This document shows, in pieces, positions 7,201 through 13,937 of a DNA stretch of 13,937 nucleotides. Position 1 is the stretch's first letter, and every line of letters begins with the position of its first letter. Position numbers and translations under genes: made by a program. A model generated the notes under the pieces. It ran no database searches and had not been told where the DNA came from. It saw nothing but the letters and a program-made list of their open reading frames with translations. Source of the DNA: Pseudomonadota bacterium (GTDB taxonomy: Bacteria > Pseudomonadota > Alphaproteobacteria > Rhizobiales > Xanthobacteraceae); the NCBI GenBank assembly GCA_023386635.1, contig JAEWJH010000040.1:1-13937 (forward strand), read 5' to 3'.

Positions 7201-7657
7201 GGGCACGCGCGTGACCATCGGCGGTCTGGTGCTGGTGCGGCAGCGTCCGGGCACCGGCAATGCGATTTTCATGACGCTGGAGGATGAAACAGGCATCGCC
7301 AACACCATCGTCTGGCCGCGCAAGTTTGAGTCGTATCGCCCCATCGTCATGGGCGCGCGGTTGATCAGCGTCAGCGGCGTGTTGCAGAACGAGAAGGGTG
7401 TGATCCATGTGGTCGCCGAGCATTTCGAGGATTTGACCTCGCTGCTCGGGCAGCTGTCGGATTTGGAGGTGGTGGAGGGCGGTGCGCAGCGCATGCTGAC
7501 GCCGCAGGCGAACCGTCAGCGTCATCCGCGCAGCGGCGACACGCTGGTCACGCTGTTCCGCAATGATGAGCAGACGGCGCAGGATCTGGGGCTGGAGCAG
7601 AAGCGCGCCGTCGGCGGCGTTCATGCGGTGATGCCGAAGGGCCGCAATTTCCATTGA
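4298..7657 (+). CDS. dnaE2: DnaE2 (ImuC), error-prone DNA polymerase
   Basis: A 1119-residue C-family DNA polymerase, the catalytic member of the SOS mutasome, performing error-prone translesion synthesis. Domains in order: a PHP domain (about 1-220) opening AELAVTTNFSFLRGASHPEE, lacking the HxH metal motif of proofreading-type PHP domains; the polymerase palm with PPDIDVDF at 375-382 (two catalytic Asp) and KVDVLGLG at 526-533 (third Asp, D528); fingers and helix-hairpin-helix region; and an OB-fold near residues 965-1050 (RVTIGGLVLVRQRPG...FMTLEDETG). The C-terminus KGRNFH is typical of DnaE2. Length and sequence identify it as DnaE2 rather than the replicative DnaE1, which would have the HxH-type PHP and a longer C-terminal tail. 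It is translated 9 bp after imuB, most likely from the LexA-controlled mRNA. It converges on the amidase gene with a 32-bp gap and no visible terminator. Confidence 0.97.
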   Translation: MFAYAELAVTTNFSFLRGASHPEEFIVQAKALGLAGIGIADRNSVAGVVRAHAKTKVVGFKLLVGARLVFADGSPDILAYPSDREAWGRLTRLLTVGKDRAGKGDCLLGLPDLLEEIEGLNLIVMPPSRIDAAALTKVLLRLKEKASPRSVWLGASLLYRGDDRRRLAQIRDVADGALVPPIAVNDVFYHVAERRKLQDVVTCIREHRTLDDAGRLLELNAERCLKDAAEMTRLFRDLPKAVGQTTRFLKRCRFSLDEVKPHYPGEFRAGYATAHEALIALTEEGARRRYPEGLKEEHRKTLDKEFAVIKQMDCAAYFLTVHDIVKFAESQGILCQGRGSAANSLVCYCLGITAVGPERAGLLFERFMSPERKEPPDIDVDFEHERREEVIQHIYNHYKRRHAAMTGVVICYRSRSALREVGKVFGLSKDVLDRLTSSIWGWSMEGVSADEARRAGFDAADPRLQQTLVLAKQLHETPRHLSQHVGGFVISEQRLDEIVPIENAAMDERTVIEWNKDDLDTLDILKVDVLGLGMLSCLRRGLDLLKQHYGVAYGLADIPEEEAAVYAMLSRADSIGVFQVESRAQMSMLPRLKPETFYDLVIEVAIVRPGPIQGNMVHPYLRRKEGIEPVTYPSPDPRFGDKDELKAILSRTLGVPLFQEQAMRIAVDCAGFTPAEASKLRRSMATFRRTGEVRLFKDKFIGGMCGRGYPRTFVEDCFRQIEGFGEYGFPESHAASFALLVYASAWIKCHYPDVFAAALLNSQPMGFYAPAQLVRDAQEHGVPVRPVDVNASCWDCTLERATRNEGVLHSRHASMKNDIRSTQALRLGLRQISGFSKEWGEALERARDCDFTSVRDLWLRTGLPPQALERLAHADAFRSLGLTRRQALWAVRALRRTGDKDDLPLFASAAMPELEPDVALPRMLPGAEVVEDYRHLHLSLKAHPVSFLRPVLAARRIVPHEQLATMRPGTRVTIGGLVLVRQRPGTGNAIFMTLEDETGIANTIVWPRKFESYRPIVMGARLISVSGVLQNEKGVIHVVAEHFEDLTSLLGQLSDLEVVEGGAQRMLTPQANRQRHPRSGDTLVTLFRNDEQTAQDLGLEQKRAVGGVHAVMPKGRNFH

Positions 7658-7689
7658 TGGCGATGAAAAGCCGCAACACGTCGAGAGAG

Positions 7690-8877
7690 CTAGGCAGTGA
7701 TCCCGCAATACGGCGCGAGCTGCACCGCGAGATCGAGCAGCGCTTCGTCGCCGCCGGCCCAGCCGATGAACGACAGGCCGATCGGACAGCCCGACGCGGT
7801 GCCGATGGGAATGGTGACCTGCGGCAGGCCGGTGAGGCCGGAAATGCTGGTCATCCGCATGATGCTGGCGCGGAACGCATTGGCGGCGTCGCCGGCGAGA
7901 TCGGCGGGTGGCGCGATGCACGGCGCGGTCGGCAGCATCAGCACGGTGCCGGGCGGCGTCATCGTGTTGAGGCGCTCGCGCGCGGCGGTGCGGATCGCGT
8001 TCGCGGCGTCCACTTCGGCCGGCGTGATGCGCGACGTCTCCGCCATGCGCTCGCCGACGCCGGGACCGAACACCGGCTTCTGCTCCTCGACGAAGCGGCG
8101 ATAGAGTTGCCAGATCTCGGCGAATTCCAGCACGCGGAAGATCTCGCGCCATTGATCGAGTCCGTCCGGTGCGATGCGGGCGTGGCTCATGCGCGGCAGG
8201 TGCGGCGTCAGTTGCGTCACCGCTTCGTGCATGACCGCGGCGACATCCGCCTGCGCCTCGGCAAAGCAGTCGTCGAGCTGAACCACATGGTCGATCGCCG
8301 CGGGCACGGTTTTGCCGTCGAGCCACAAGCCGCCCTTGTGGAATACGCCGGGGCTCGCCGCGAACCAGCCCGCCACGTCGAACGACGGCGCGAGCAGCAT
8401 CATGCCGCTGGCATCAACGCGGCCCCAGGTCGGACGCAGGCCGTAAAGACCGCAGAACGAGGCGGGAATGCGCACCGAGCCGCCGGTGTCGCTGCCGAGC
8501 GCGAGATCGCAGGCGCCCGACGCGGTCGCGGATGCGGAGCCGCTCGACGAACCGCCGGGAATGCGGCCGGGCGCGCGCGGATTGACCGGCATGCCGTAAT
8601 GCGCGTTGACGCCCATGACGCTGAAGAACAGTTCGTCGCAGACGGTCTTGCCGATGATGGTGCCGCCCGCGTCGAGCAGTTTTTGCACCACGCCGGCATG
8701 GCGCGTCGCAGGCTTTTGCATCGCCAGCCAGCTCGGATTGCCGCCGCCGGTGCGCTCGCCGACGATGTCGTACATGTCCTTGACGGCGACGGTCAGGCCG
8801 GCGAGCGGCCCATGGTCGGCGCCGCGCAGCGGCTGGCGGAGATCGTGCGGAACGAAAGCGGAGCGGTAACGAGCCAT
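7690..8877 (-). CDS. amidase (amidase-signature family)
   Basis: A 395-residue cytoplasmic amidase-signature hydrolase with the full Ser-cisSer-Lys triad: K33 in VKDMYD, S110 in GGSSSGSA, and nucleophile S134 in DTGGSVRIPAS. The S110-S134 spacing of 24 matches fatty-acid amide hydrolase. It hydrolyses a C-N amide bond; the substrate cannot be read from the sequence. The GGGNPSW and ELFFSVMGVNAHYG segments recall the short (about 400 aa) amidases related to plant indole-3-acetamide hydrolase AMI1, an impression and not a database result. The start MARYRSAFVPHD was chosen because an in-frame ATG at 8946 would add 23 residues unlike the family and would cover a possible promoter; the ribosome site is weak. 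It is the last gene of the liv-type operon, 87 bp after livF, so its substrate may be what the transporter imports. Confidence 0.9.
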   Translation of the reverse strand: MARYRSAFVPHDLRQPLRGADHGPLAGLTVAVKDMYDIVGERTGGGNPSWLAMQKPATRHAGVVQKLLDAGGTIIGKTVCDELFFSVMGVNAHYGMPVNPRAPGRIPGGSSSGSASATASGACDLALGSDTGGSVRIPASFCGLYGLRPTWGRVDASGMMLLAPSFDVAGWFAASPGVFHKGGLWLDGKTVPAAIDHVVQLDDCFAEAQADVAAVMHEAVTQLTPHLPRMSHARIAPDGLDQWREIFRVLEFAEIWQLYRRFVEEQKPVFGPGVGERMAETSRITPAEVDAANAIRTAARERLNTMTPPGTVLMLPTAPCIAPPADLAGDAANAFRASIMRMTSISGLTGLPQVTIPIGTASGCPIGLSFIGWAGGDEALLDLAVQLAPYCGITA

Positions 8878-8914
8878 GGACGTGCCGTCTTCTGCATAAA
8901 CGAACGGGAAAACG

Positions 8915-8942
8915 CTTATAACACCGGCACGCGGGCTGTCGT
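8915..8942 (-). promoter_or_regulatory. possible internal promoter for the amidase gene
   Basis: On the minus strand, ACGACA (8937-8942) and TATAAG (8915-8920) are spaced by 16 bp, giving four of six and five of six consensus matches. Transcription would begin near 8907, about 30 nt before the amidase ATG. Weak evidence; the gene may equally be read from the upstream operon. Confidence 0.3.
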
Positions 8943-8964
8943 CCACCTCCGGATCGAGGGGGCG

Positions 8965-9675
8965 CTATTCGACGCGCAGGCCGACCAGACGATCGAGCGT
9001 GGCGGTGTCGGTGCTCAACGCCGCGGCCGGGCCGCGATGGGCGATGCTGCCGCGCTCCAGCACCAGCGCTTCCTCGGTCATCGAAAGGGCGATGTCGGTG
9101 TGCTGCTCCACCAGGATGATGGCGGTGCGGTTGTCGGCGAGCATGCGCTGCGTCGCTGCTGTGATTTCGTCGACGATCACCGGCGCGAGACCTTCCAGCG
9201 GTTCGTCGAGCAGCAGCAGCGACGGATTGGTCATCAGCGCGCGGGCGAGCGCCAGCATCTGCTGTTCGCCGCCGGAGAGTTGGTTGCCCATATTGCCGCG
9301 CCGCTCGTTGAGGCGGGGGAACAGTGCATAGACGGCGGCAAGATCCCACGGTCCGGGACGGCAGGCCACGGTGAGGTTTTCCTCGACCGACAGCGACGGG
9401 AAGATTTCGCGCTCCTGCGCCACCCAGCCGATGCCGCGGCGGGCGCGCTGATGCGGCGGCTCACGGGAAATGTCCTGGCCGCGCCAGATGATCTTGCCGG
9501 CGCGCAATTGCGTATAGCCCATGATGGTGAGCAGCAGCGTCGATTTGCCGACGCCGTTGCGGCCGAGCACCGCGAGGCTGCCGTTTTCCGGCAGCGTGAA
9601 CGAAATGTCGTGCAGCACCGCGGAATCGCCGTAGCCCGCGCGCACGCCGTCGAGGGTCAGCAGCGGCTCAGCCAT
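8965..9675 (-). CDS. livF: branched-chain amino acid-type ABC transporter ATPase (LivF)
   Basis: A 236-residue ATP-binding subunit that powers the membrane complex from the cytoplasmic side together with LivG. Walker A GRNGVGKS at 38-45, signature LSGGEQQ at 133-139, Walker B LLLLDEP at 153-159 and the H-loop His192 (VEQH) are all intact. The VGEN-type segment (SVEENLTVA, 96-104) and the EGLAP after Walker B are characteristic of LivF rather than LivG. The start ATG at 9675 overlaps the end of livG by 8 bp, indicating translational coupling; a longer in-frame reading to 10116 lies wholly within livG and is not coding. The transported compound is not determined by this subunit. Confidence 0.93.
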   Translation of the reverse strand: MAEPLLTLDGVRAGYGDSAVLHDISFTLPENGSLAVLGRNGVGKSTLLLTIMGYTQLRAGKIIWRGQDISREPPHQRARRGIGWVAQEREIFPSLSVEENLTVACRPGPWDLAAVYALFPRLNERRGNMGNQLSGGEQQMLALARALMTNPSLLLLDEPLEGLAPVIVDEITAATQRMLADNRTAIILVEQHTDIALSMTEEALVLERGSIAHRGPAAALSTDTATLDRLVGLRVE

Positions 9676-10423
9676 GATGCCGTTTCCCGAGATAGACCTC
9701 GCGCACGCGCGGATCGGCGGCGATCGCCTGCGGCGAGCCCTGTGCGAAGATCGCGCCGCCGACCATGACGATGATGTGGCTGGCGAAACGGAACACCACC
9801 TGCATGTCGTGCTCGATGAACAGCACGGTGATGTCGCCGGAGAGCTCGGCGACCGCTTCGAAGATGTCGCCGCTTTCTTCCAGCGGCACGCCGGCTGCGG
9901 GTTCATCGAGCAGCAGCACCTTCGGCCGGCTCGCCAGCGCGAGCGCGATTTCCAGAAGCCGCTGCCGCCCATAAGGCAATTCGCGGGTCGGCTGATAGCA
10001 GCTATCGCCGAGCCGCAGCCGCTTGAGAATGTCGTAGGCTTCCTCGATCGCGTCGCGCTCCGACGACAACCGGCTCCAGAATGTGCCTGCGTCCTGTCGC
10101 CGCTCACAGACGGCAAGCGTGACGGCTTCCAGCGCGTTGAGGCCGGGGAACAGCGTGTTGATCTGGAAGGTGCGGGCGAGACCGTGCCGCACGCGCTCCT
10201 CCGGTTTGAGCGCGGTGACGTCGTCGCCGCCGAGCAGAATCTGCCCGCCGTCCGGCGGCAGCATTCCCGTCATCAGGTTGATCAGCGTGGTTTTGCCGGC
10301 GCCGTTGGGACCGATCAGCGCGTAGCGCACGCCGGTCGGCAGCGTGATGTCGATATCGCGGGCGACGGCGAGGGAGCCGAAGTTCTTGGTCAGGCCGCGG
10401 GTGGCGAGCGCGATTGTGCTCAT
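9668..10423 (-). CDS. livG: branched-chain amino acid-type ABC transporter ATPase (LivG)
   Basis: A 251-residue ATPase partner of LivF. Walker A GPNGAGKT at 38-45, Q-loop at FQINTLFPGL (86-95), Walker B VLLLDEP at 169-175 and H-loop His205 (IEHD) are present. The signature reads LPYGRQR (149-155) instead of LSGGQ; a Tyr-Gly form is normal in LivG, while Arg at the fifth position is less usual. The segment after Walker B, AAGVPLEES, replaces the common AAGLNPxE. Its ATG overlaps the livM stop in an ATGA arrangement (10420-10423), so translation is likely coupled. It belongs to the right-to-left operon of binding protein, livH, livM, livG, livF, amidase. Confidence 0.93.
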   Translation of the reverse strand: MSTIALATRGLTKNFGSLAVARDIDITLPTGVRYALIGPNGAGKTTLINLMTGMLPPDGGQILLGGDDVTALKPEERVRHGLARTFQINTLFPGLNALEAVTLAVCERRQDAGTFWSRLSSERDAIEEAYDILKRLRLGDSCYQPTRELPYGRQRLLEIALALASRPKVLLLDEPAAGVPLEESGDIFEAVAELSGDITVLFIEHDMQVVFRFASHIIVMVGGAIFAQGSPQAIAADPRVREVYLGKRHHG

Positions 10424-11412
10424 GACCGGCTCCGCCAGCGTTTGATGAGCGACGACAGGCCGCCGAGCACACCGTTCGGCAGCAGCATCACCACGGCGAT
10501 CAGCAGCAGACCGATCCAGAAATACCAGTATTGCGGGGCGATGCCGGAGAACTGGTCGCGCGCGATCATGAAGATCATCGCGCCGACGATGCCGCCATAA
10601 AGCCGTCCGGCGCCGCCCAGCACCAGCATGACCAGCACGTCGGCCGAGCGGCCGAAGCTGATCGCTTCGAGCGACACCGTGCCGACGGTCTGTGCCAGCA
10701 GCGCACCGGCGATGCCGGCCATGGCGGCAGAGATCGTATAGATTTTGCGGATATGCGCCTGCCGATTGGCGCCGACGGCGGGCATGCGCGTCCAGTTCTC
10801 GCGAATGCCGCGCAGCGCGAGGCCGAACGGCGAATGGATCAGCCGCCGCGCCATCACGAATACGATCAGCAGCACGATCAGAGAATAGGTGTAGGCGGTG
10901 TAGCCATAGAGATCGAACTTGAACAGGCCGAGCAGCGGCCAGACCTGCATGCCCTGCAAGCCGTCCGATCCGCCGGTGAGCCAGTGCGCGCTGTTGGCGA
11001 CCTCATGCAGCAGCAGGCCTAGGCCGAGCGTGATCATGATCAGCGCGAGATGACGGAAGCGGGCGATGATCAGACTCGACAGATAGCCGGCGACGGCGGC
11101 GACCGCGGCGGAGATCAGCAGGCCGGTGATCGGTTCGCCCCAGCCGTATTTCGTCAGCACGCCGGCGGTGTAGGCGCCGACGCCGAAGAACGCGGCGTGG
11201 CCGAGCGAGACGATGCCGGCATAGCCGAGGATCAAGTCGAGCGACAGGGCGAACAGGCCGGTGATGGCGATCTGGCTCGCCAGCGTCAGGTAATCGGGGA
11301 ACAGAAAGAACGGCAGCAGCGCCGCGAGCCAGAACAGGATCTCGATAGGGCGCCAGCGCTCCTGCGCGGCGAGGTAGCTCTGCGGGTTGTGTGTCGGGGT
11401 GGCGATGGACAT
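10420..11412 (-). CDS. livM: branched-chain amino acid-type ABC transporter permease (LivM)
   Basis: A 330-residue inner-membrane permease with about eight to ten hydrophobic segments. The LivM hallmark GYAGIVSLGHAAFFGVGAY lies at about 64-82, and the coupling-loop region GLALRGIRENWTRMPAVGAN follows the middle membrane segments, at about 197-216. The N-terminal cytoplasmic tail (about 24 residues, MSIATPTHNPQ...) is hydrophilic. It pairs with LivH to form the membrane channel. A strong ribosome site, GGGAGG, lies 9 nt before the ATG inside the last codons of livH, only 3 nt separating the stop of livH from this start. The stop overlaps livG. Confidence 0.93.
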   Translation of the reverse strand: MSIATPTHNPQSYLAAQERWRPIEILFWLAALLPFFLFPDYLTLASQIAITGLFALSLDLILGYAGIVSLGHAAFFGVGAYTAGVLTKYGWGEPITGLLISAAVAAVAGYLSSLIIARFRHLALIMITLGLGLLLHEVANSAHWLTGGSDGLQGMQVWPLLGLFKFDLYGYTAYTYSLIVLLIVFVMARRLIHSPFGLALRGIRENWTRMPAVGANRQAHIRKIYTISAAMAGIAGALLAQTVGTVSLEAISFGRSADVLVMLVLGGAGRLYGGIVGAMIFMIARDQFSGIAPQYWYFWIGLLLIAVVMLLPNGVLGGLSSLIKRWRSRS

Positions 11413-11415
11413 GTC

Positions 11416-12279
11416 TTATCGCCTCCCGAACAGGCCGGTCGGCCGCCACATCAGCACGCCGACCATCACCAGATAGATCAGGAACGCGCCGAGATCGGGC
11501 AGATAATATTTGCCGGTGATGTCGGCGATGCCGATCAGGATCGCGGCGGCGAGCGAGCCGCCGATCGAACCGAGGCCGCCGACCGAAACGACGATCAGCA
11601 CGAAAATGAGATAGGTGAAGCCGAAATACGGATCGAGGCCGACGATCTCGATCGCCAGCGCGCCGCCGAGCCCGGCAAGCCCGCTGCCGAGCGCGAAGGC
11701 GACCGCGAAGGTCCAGTCGACATTGATGCCGAGGCCGCGCGCCATGCGCTGGTTGTCGACGGCGGCTCGCACCTGCGCGCCGAAGCGAGTGTGTTCGACG
11801 CCGTAGATCAGCACCACGGTGACGATCGCCGCGACCAGCACCAGGAACAGGCGATAGCGGGCGAGATTGACGCCGAACACCGACACCGAGCCGCGCAGAT
11901 AATCCGGCACGGTGATCGGCTGCACCGTGGTGCCGTAGAGATAGGCGGCGACCGCGACTGAGACGAAGACGATGCCGATGGTCAGCAGCACCTGATCGAG
12001 GTCGGTGGCGCGATAGAGGCGGCGATAGAGCGTCCGTTCCAGTACCACGCTGGCGGCGGCGGCGGCGATGAACGCCAGCGGCAGCGTCGCGAAGAACGGC
12101 CAGCCGTAGCTGTTCATCAGCGTCACGGTGACGTAGCCGCCGAGCATGGCGAAGGCGCAATGTGCCAGATTGACGAAGTTCATCAGCCCGAGCGTCACCG
12201 AGAGCCCGACCGACAGCAGGAACAGCAGCATGCCATAGGCGATGCCATCGAACAGAACGCCGGCGATAGGAGCGATCAC
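11416..12279 (-). CDS. livH: branched-chain amino acid-type ABC transporter permease (LivH)
   Basis: A 287-residue permease with about eight membrane segments. Recognisable LivH segments are GIAYGMLLFLLSVGLSVTLGLMNFVNLAH near the N-terminus, MARGLGIN in the coupling-loop region, and SVGGLGSIGGSLAAA late in the chain. I chose the GTG at 12279 because GGAG lies 7 nt before it and the protein then begins MIAPIAGVLFDGIAYG, as in relatives; an ATG 15 codons earlier (12324) would add an Arg-rich tail without a ribosome site. The gene follows the binding-protein gene after 156 bp that contain a hairpin, and precedes livM by 3 bp. Confidence 0.9.
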   Translation of the reverse strand: MIAPIAGVLFDGIAYGMLLFLLSVGLSVTLGLMNFVNLAHCAFAMLGGYVTVTLMNSYGWPFFATLPLAFIAAAAASVVLERTLYRRLYRATDLDQVLLTIGIVFVSVAVAAYLYGTTVQPITVPDYLRGSVSVFGVNLARYRLFLVLVAAIVTVVLIYGVEHTRFGAQVRAAVDNQRMARGLGINVDWTFAVAFALGSGLAGLGGALAIEIVGLDPYFGFTYLIFVLIVVSVGGLGSIGGSLAAAILIGIADITGKYYLPDLGAFLIYLVMVGVLMWRPTGLFGRR

Positions 12280-12392
12280 AGCCGCACTCCGGTCATGAGT
12301 CCGGAGCCGGCCACAGCCGCGCATGAAATCGAGCGATGAAGCAAGGTCACGTCAGGATGCTCCGGGCGGGCTGTCTGTCAGCTCACGACAGC

Positions 12393-12419
12393 GCACGCCG
12401 GCGCAAAGCGCCAGCGTGC
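12393..12419 (-). other. intergenic hairpin between binding-protein gene and livH
   Basis: A 12-bp stem with one mismatch and a 3-base loop: GCACGCCGGCGC at 12393-12404 pairs with GCGCCAGCGTGC at 12408-12419, with C12399 facing A12413. It starts 16 bases beyond the stop of the binding-protein gene. No T-run follows in the direction of transcription, so it is not a full intrinsic terminator. By analogy with other binding-protein operons it could protect the upstream mRNA end or partly attenuate readthrough, making the binding protein more abundant than the membrane subunits. That role is inferred. Confidence 0.55.
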
Positions 12420-12435
12420 CATTCGTCGCGTCCGG

Positions 12436-13632
12436 TTATTTCTTCATCGCGGCGAGGATGGGGTCCTTGACGTTCTCGACCTTGTCGAACTCGACGTTCT
12501 TGAGTTCGCCGCCGACCTTCTCGACACGGCGCAGATAGATCGTCTGCACGACGTCGCGGATTTCCGGATCGATGGTCATCTTGCCGCGCGGGCTTTCCCA
12601 CGACATGCCCTTGGCGGCGGCGATCAGCGCGTCGCCGTCGGTCTTGCCGCCGGTCTTCTTCAGCGCCTCGTAGATGAGGTGCATGCCGTCATAGCCGCCG
12701 ACGGCGAAGAAGTTCGGATTGATGTTGTTGTTGTCCTTGCGGAAGCCGGCCACGAATTCCTTGTTCAGCTTGGAGTCGTGGTTGTGGTCGTAGTGCCACG
12801 CGGTGATGATGCCGAGCGCGGAGTCGCCCATGTTCTTGAGCGCATCGTCGCCGGTCAACTCGCCGGTGCCGTAGATCTTGGTCTTCTTCGGGTCCATGCC
12901 GCGCTCGGCGAACGCCTTGGCGATCGCGGCCGGCTGCGCGCCACCCGGGATGAAGGTGAACACCGACTGCGGATTGAGGTCCTTGGCGCGCTGCACGAAC
13001 GCCGAGAAGTCCGGGTTGGCGACCGGCATGCGCACCGAACCGACGATCTCGCCGCCGGCAGCCTTGAACGATTTCTGGAAGCCGGCTTCGGCGTCGAGGC
13101 CGGGGCCGTAATCCGAGACCATCGTATAGGCCTTCTTGGCGCCGTCCTTGGTGGCGGCCCAGTGGCCAAGGGTTTCGGTGACCTGCGACTGCGTCAACGA
13201 GACGCGCGCCGAATACTGCGACTTGGTCATGATCACCGAGGTCGCCGCGTTCATGATCACCAGGAATTTCTTGGCTTCCTGCGACACGTCGGAGGCGGCC
13301 ATGGCATTGGGCGTCAGCACGAAGCCGGCGATGATGTCGACCTTGTCGCGCACCACCAGTTCCTGGGCGAGGCGTTTGGCCACGTCGGGCGCCGGGCCGC
13401 CGGTGTCCTTGCGGATGATCTCGATGGTCTTGCCGGCGACCTTGTCGCCATGCTGCTTCATATAAAGCTTGATGCCGCCGTCCATCTGGCGGGCCGCGTC
13501 GGCGAACTGACCCGAATAGGTCATGATCAGACCGACTTTGACGGTGCCCTGAGCAAAGGCCGGGGTTTGCGCGGTGGCGATGCCGACCGTGCCGGCCAGC
13601 AGGCCGGCGGCGGCGATCCTGAGAAATGTCAT
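12436..13632 (-). CDS. ABC transporter substrate-binding protein (LivJ/K-like, Peripla_BP_6)
   Basis: A 398-residue periplasmic binding protein that captures the ligand for the LivHMGF transporter. The signal peptide is clear: basic residue near the start, hydrophobic core about 6-19, cleavage after AFA at 27 (AFA-QGT). The mature protein begins TVKVGLIMTYSGQFADAARQMDGGIKLYM, the type I periplasmic fold seen in amino-acid, urea, amide and aromatic-acid binders. Ligand specificity cannot be assigned; similar proteins in Rhodopseudomonas bind aromatic acids as well as amino acids. The ATG at 13632 has an excellent ribosome site, GGGAGG with 8 nt spacing, and directly gives the signal peptide; a longer in-frame reading to 13866 runs across the upstream terminator and is rejected. 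It is the first gene of the operon, with its promoter expected in 13633-13690, where I could not fix -35/-10 elements. Confidence 0.93.
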   Translation of the reverse strand: MTFLRIAAAGLLAGTVGIATAQTPAFAQGTVKVGLIMTYSGQFADAARQMDGGIKLYMKQHGDKVAGKTIEIIRKDTGGPAPDVAKRLAQELVVRDKVDIIAGFVLTPNAMAASDVSQEAKKFLVIMNAATSVIMTKSQYSARVSLTQSQVTETLGHWAATKDGAKKAYTMVSDYGPGLDAEAGFQKSFKAAGGEIVGSVRMPVANPDFSAFVQRAKDLNPQSVFTFIPGGAQPAAIAKAFAERGMDPKKTKIYGTGELTGDDALKNMGDSALGIITAWHYDHNHDSKLNKEFVAGFRKDNNNINPNFFAVGGYDGMHLIYEALKKTGGKTDGDALIAAAKGMSWESPRGKMTIDPEIRDVVQTIYLRRVEKVGGELKNVEFDKVENVKDPILAAMKK

Positions 13633-13690
13633 GCTGTTGTCCTCCCTCGTGGTTTTATTGATTGGCGCCAGAATGCCCGAGCTTCGGCGC

Positions 13691-13723
13691 AAAGAAAAGC
13701 GCCGCGGACGGGGTCCGCGGCGC
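13691..13723 (-). terminator. rho-independent terminator of the upstream gene
   Basis: Perfect 11-bp arms GCGCCGCGGAC (13699-13709) and GTCCGCGGCGC (13713-13723) enclose a GGG loop. In minus-strand direction the stem is followed by TTTTCTTT (13698 down to 13691). It lies 61 bases past the stop codon of the gene at the right edge, so it ends that transcript and insulates the binding-protein operon from it. Confidence 0.85.
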
Positions 13724-13784
13724 ATCAGACTTTGGTTCGGTTGTCGGACCTCAGGACGCTGGCAGGCGTCCCGCGGGGCGGGCC

Positions 13785-13937
13785 TTAGCCCACGCTGACG
13801 GTGGCCTGATCGTATTGGCCGGCGCCCATCCCGCCTTCCGGGAAGATCTTGTGGGAGGCGATCCATTCGAAGGATTCCTCGTAGGTCTCCTTGCTGTAGT
13901 TCTCGAACACCAGCCGCTCGCCCGGACCCCAGCGCTT
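13785..13937 (-). CDS. 3' end of a gene, possibly an ABC solute-binding protein (partial)
   Basis: The last 50 codons and the TAA stop (13785-13787) of a minus-strand gene whose start lies beyond the right edge. The tail includes RWGPGERLVFENYSKETYEE, then SFEWIASHKIFPEGGMGAGQ, and ends QATVSVG. The pattern of an aromatic-containing segment (YEESFEWIASHKIF) close to the C-terminus resembles nitrate/taurine-type (NMT1-like) solute-binding proteins, and the position next to another transporter operon fits, but 50 residues are too few for a firm assignment. Codon use (G/C at third positions) supports real coding, and a strong terminator follows the stop. Confidence 0.6.
   Translation of the reverse strand, partial: KRWGPGERLVFENYSKETYEESFEWIASHKIFPEGGMGAGQYDQATVSVG

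Noticed and set aside
7658..7689. Shared terminator between convergent dnaE2 and amidase genes
   Set aside because: The 32-bp gap has no stem with a T-tract on either strand.
6005..8326. 773-codon open frame on the minus strand opposite dnaE2 and part of the amidase gene
   Set aside because: Low-complexity Arg-rich composition and no motif; it covers two unrelated genes, one of them on the same strand in a different frame.
7654..9768. 704-codon open frame on the plus strand opposite the amidase and livF genes
   Set aside because: Composition of an antisense shadow (Arg, Gly, His, Asp rich); both genes on the other strand have complete catalytic motifs.
13633..13866. N-terminal extension of the substrate-binding protein
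   Set aside because: It would cross a strong terminator and the end of another gene, and would bury a clean signal peptide and ribosome site.

Overview
The window looks like a chromosomal stretch of a high-GC alphaproteobacterium of the Rhizobiales, probably the Bradyrhizobium/Rhodopseudomonas/Afipia group. The evidence is the imuA-imuB-dnaE2 cassette, a LexA box of the alphaproteobacterial type (GAAC-N7-GAAC), a multi-component branched-chain-amino-acid-type ABC transporter, and palindromic repeats built on CCTCAT...GAGGAGC...GTCTCGA that resemble those scattered through Bradyrhizobiaceae genomes. The genus is an inference. No mobile element, CRISPR array, tRNA or rRNA gene was seen.

Left part (1-1731): about 390 bp of non-coding, repeat-rich DNA holds a 107-bp interrupted inverted repeat and two REP-like palindromes in inverted orientation. 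Two minus-strand genes follow. One encodes a secreted L,D-transpeptidase (YkuD fold). The other encodes a UdgX-type uracil-DNA glycosylase, recognised by its KRRLH loop, whose His forms a covalent bond to uracil-derived abasic DNA in the characterised family member.

Centre (1732-7657): a 312-bp intergenic region carries a cluster of GCAGCAT motifs, an operator-like inverted repeat and, just before imuA, a sigma70-type promoter overlapped by a LexA box. Downstream lie imuA, imuB and dnaE2, the SOS mutasome: an accessory RecA-like protein, a catalytically dead Y-family polymerase, and the error-prone C-family polymerase. The genes overlap or nearly touch, so they should be co-transcribed after DNA damage. 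udgX is divergent from this operon, which places two DNA-damage functions back to back.

Right part (7690-13937, all minus strand): an import operon reads right to left as substrate-binding protein, livH and livM permeases, livG and livF ATPases, then an amidase-signature hydrolase. A hairpin lies between the binding-protein gene and livH. The layout suggests uptake of a small amide or amino-acid-like compound and its hydrolysis in the cytoplasm; the ligand cannot be read from sequence. At the right edge is the 3' end of another gene, possibly a different type of ABC solute-binding protein, closed by a strong rho-independent terminator.
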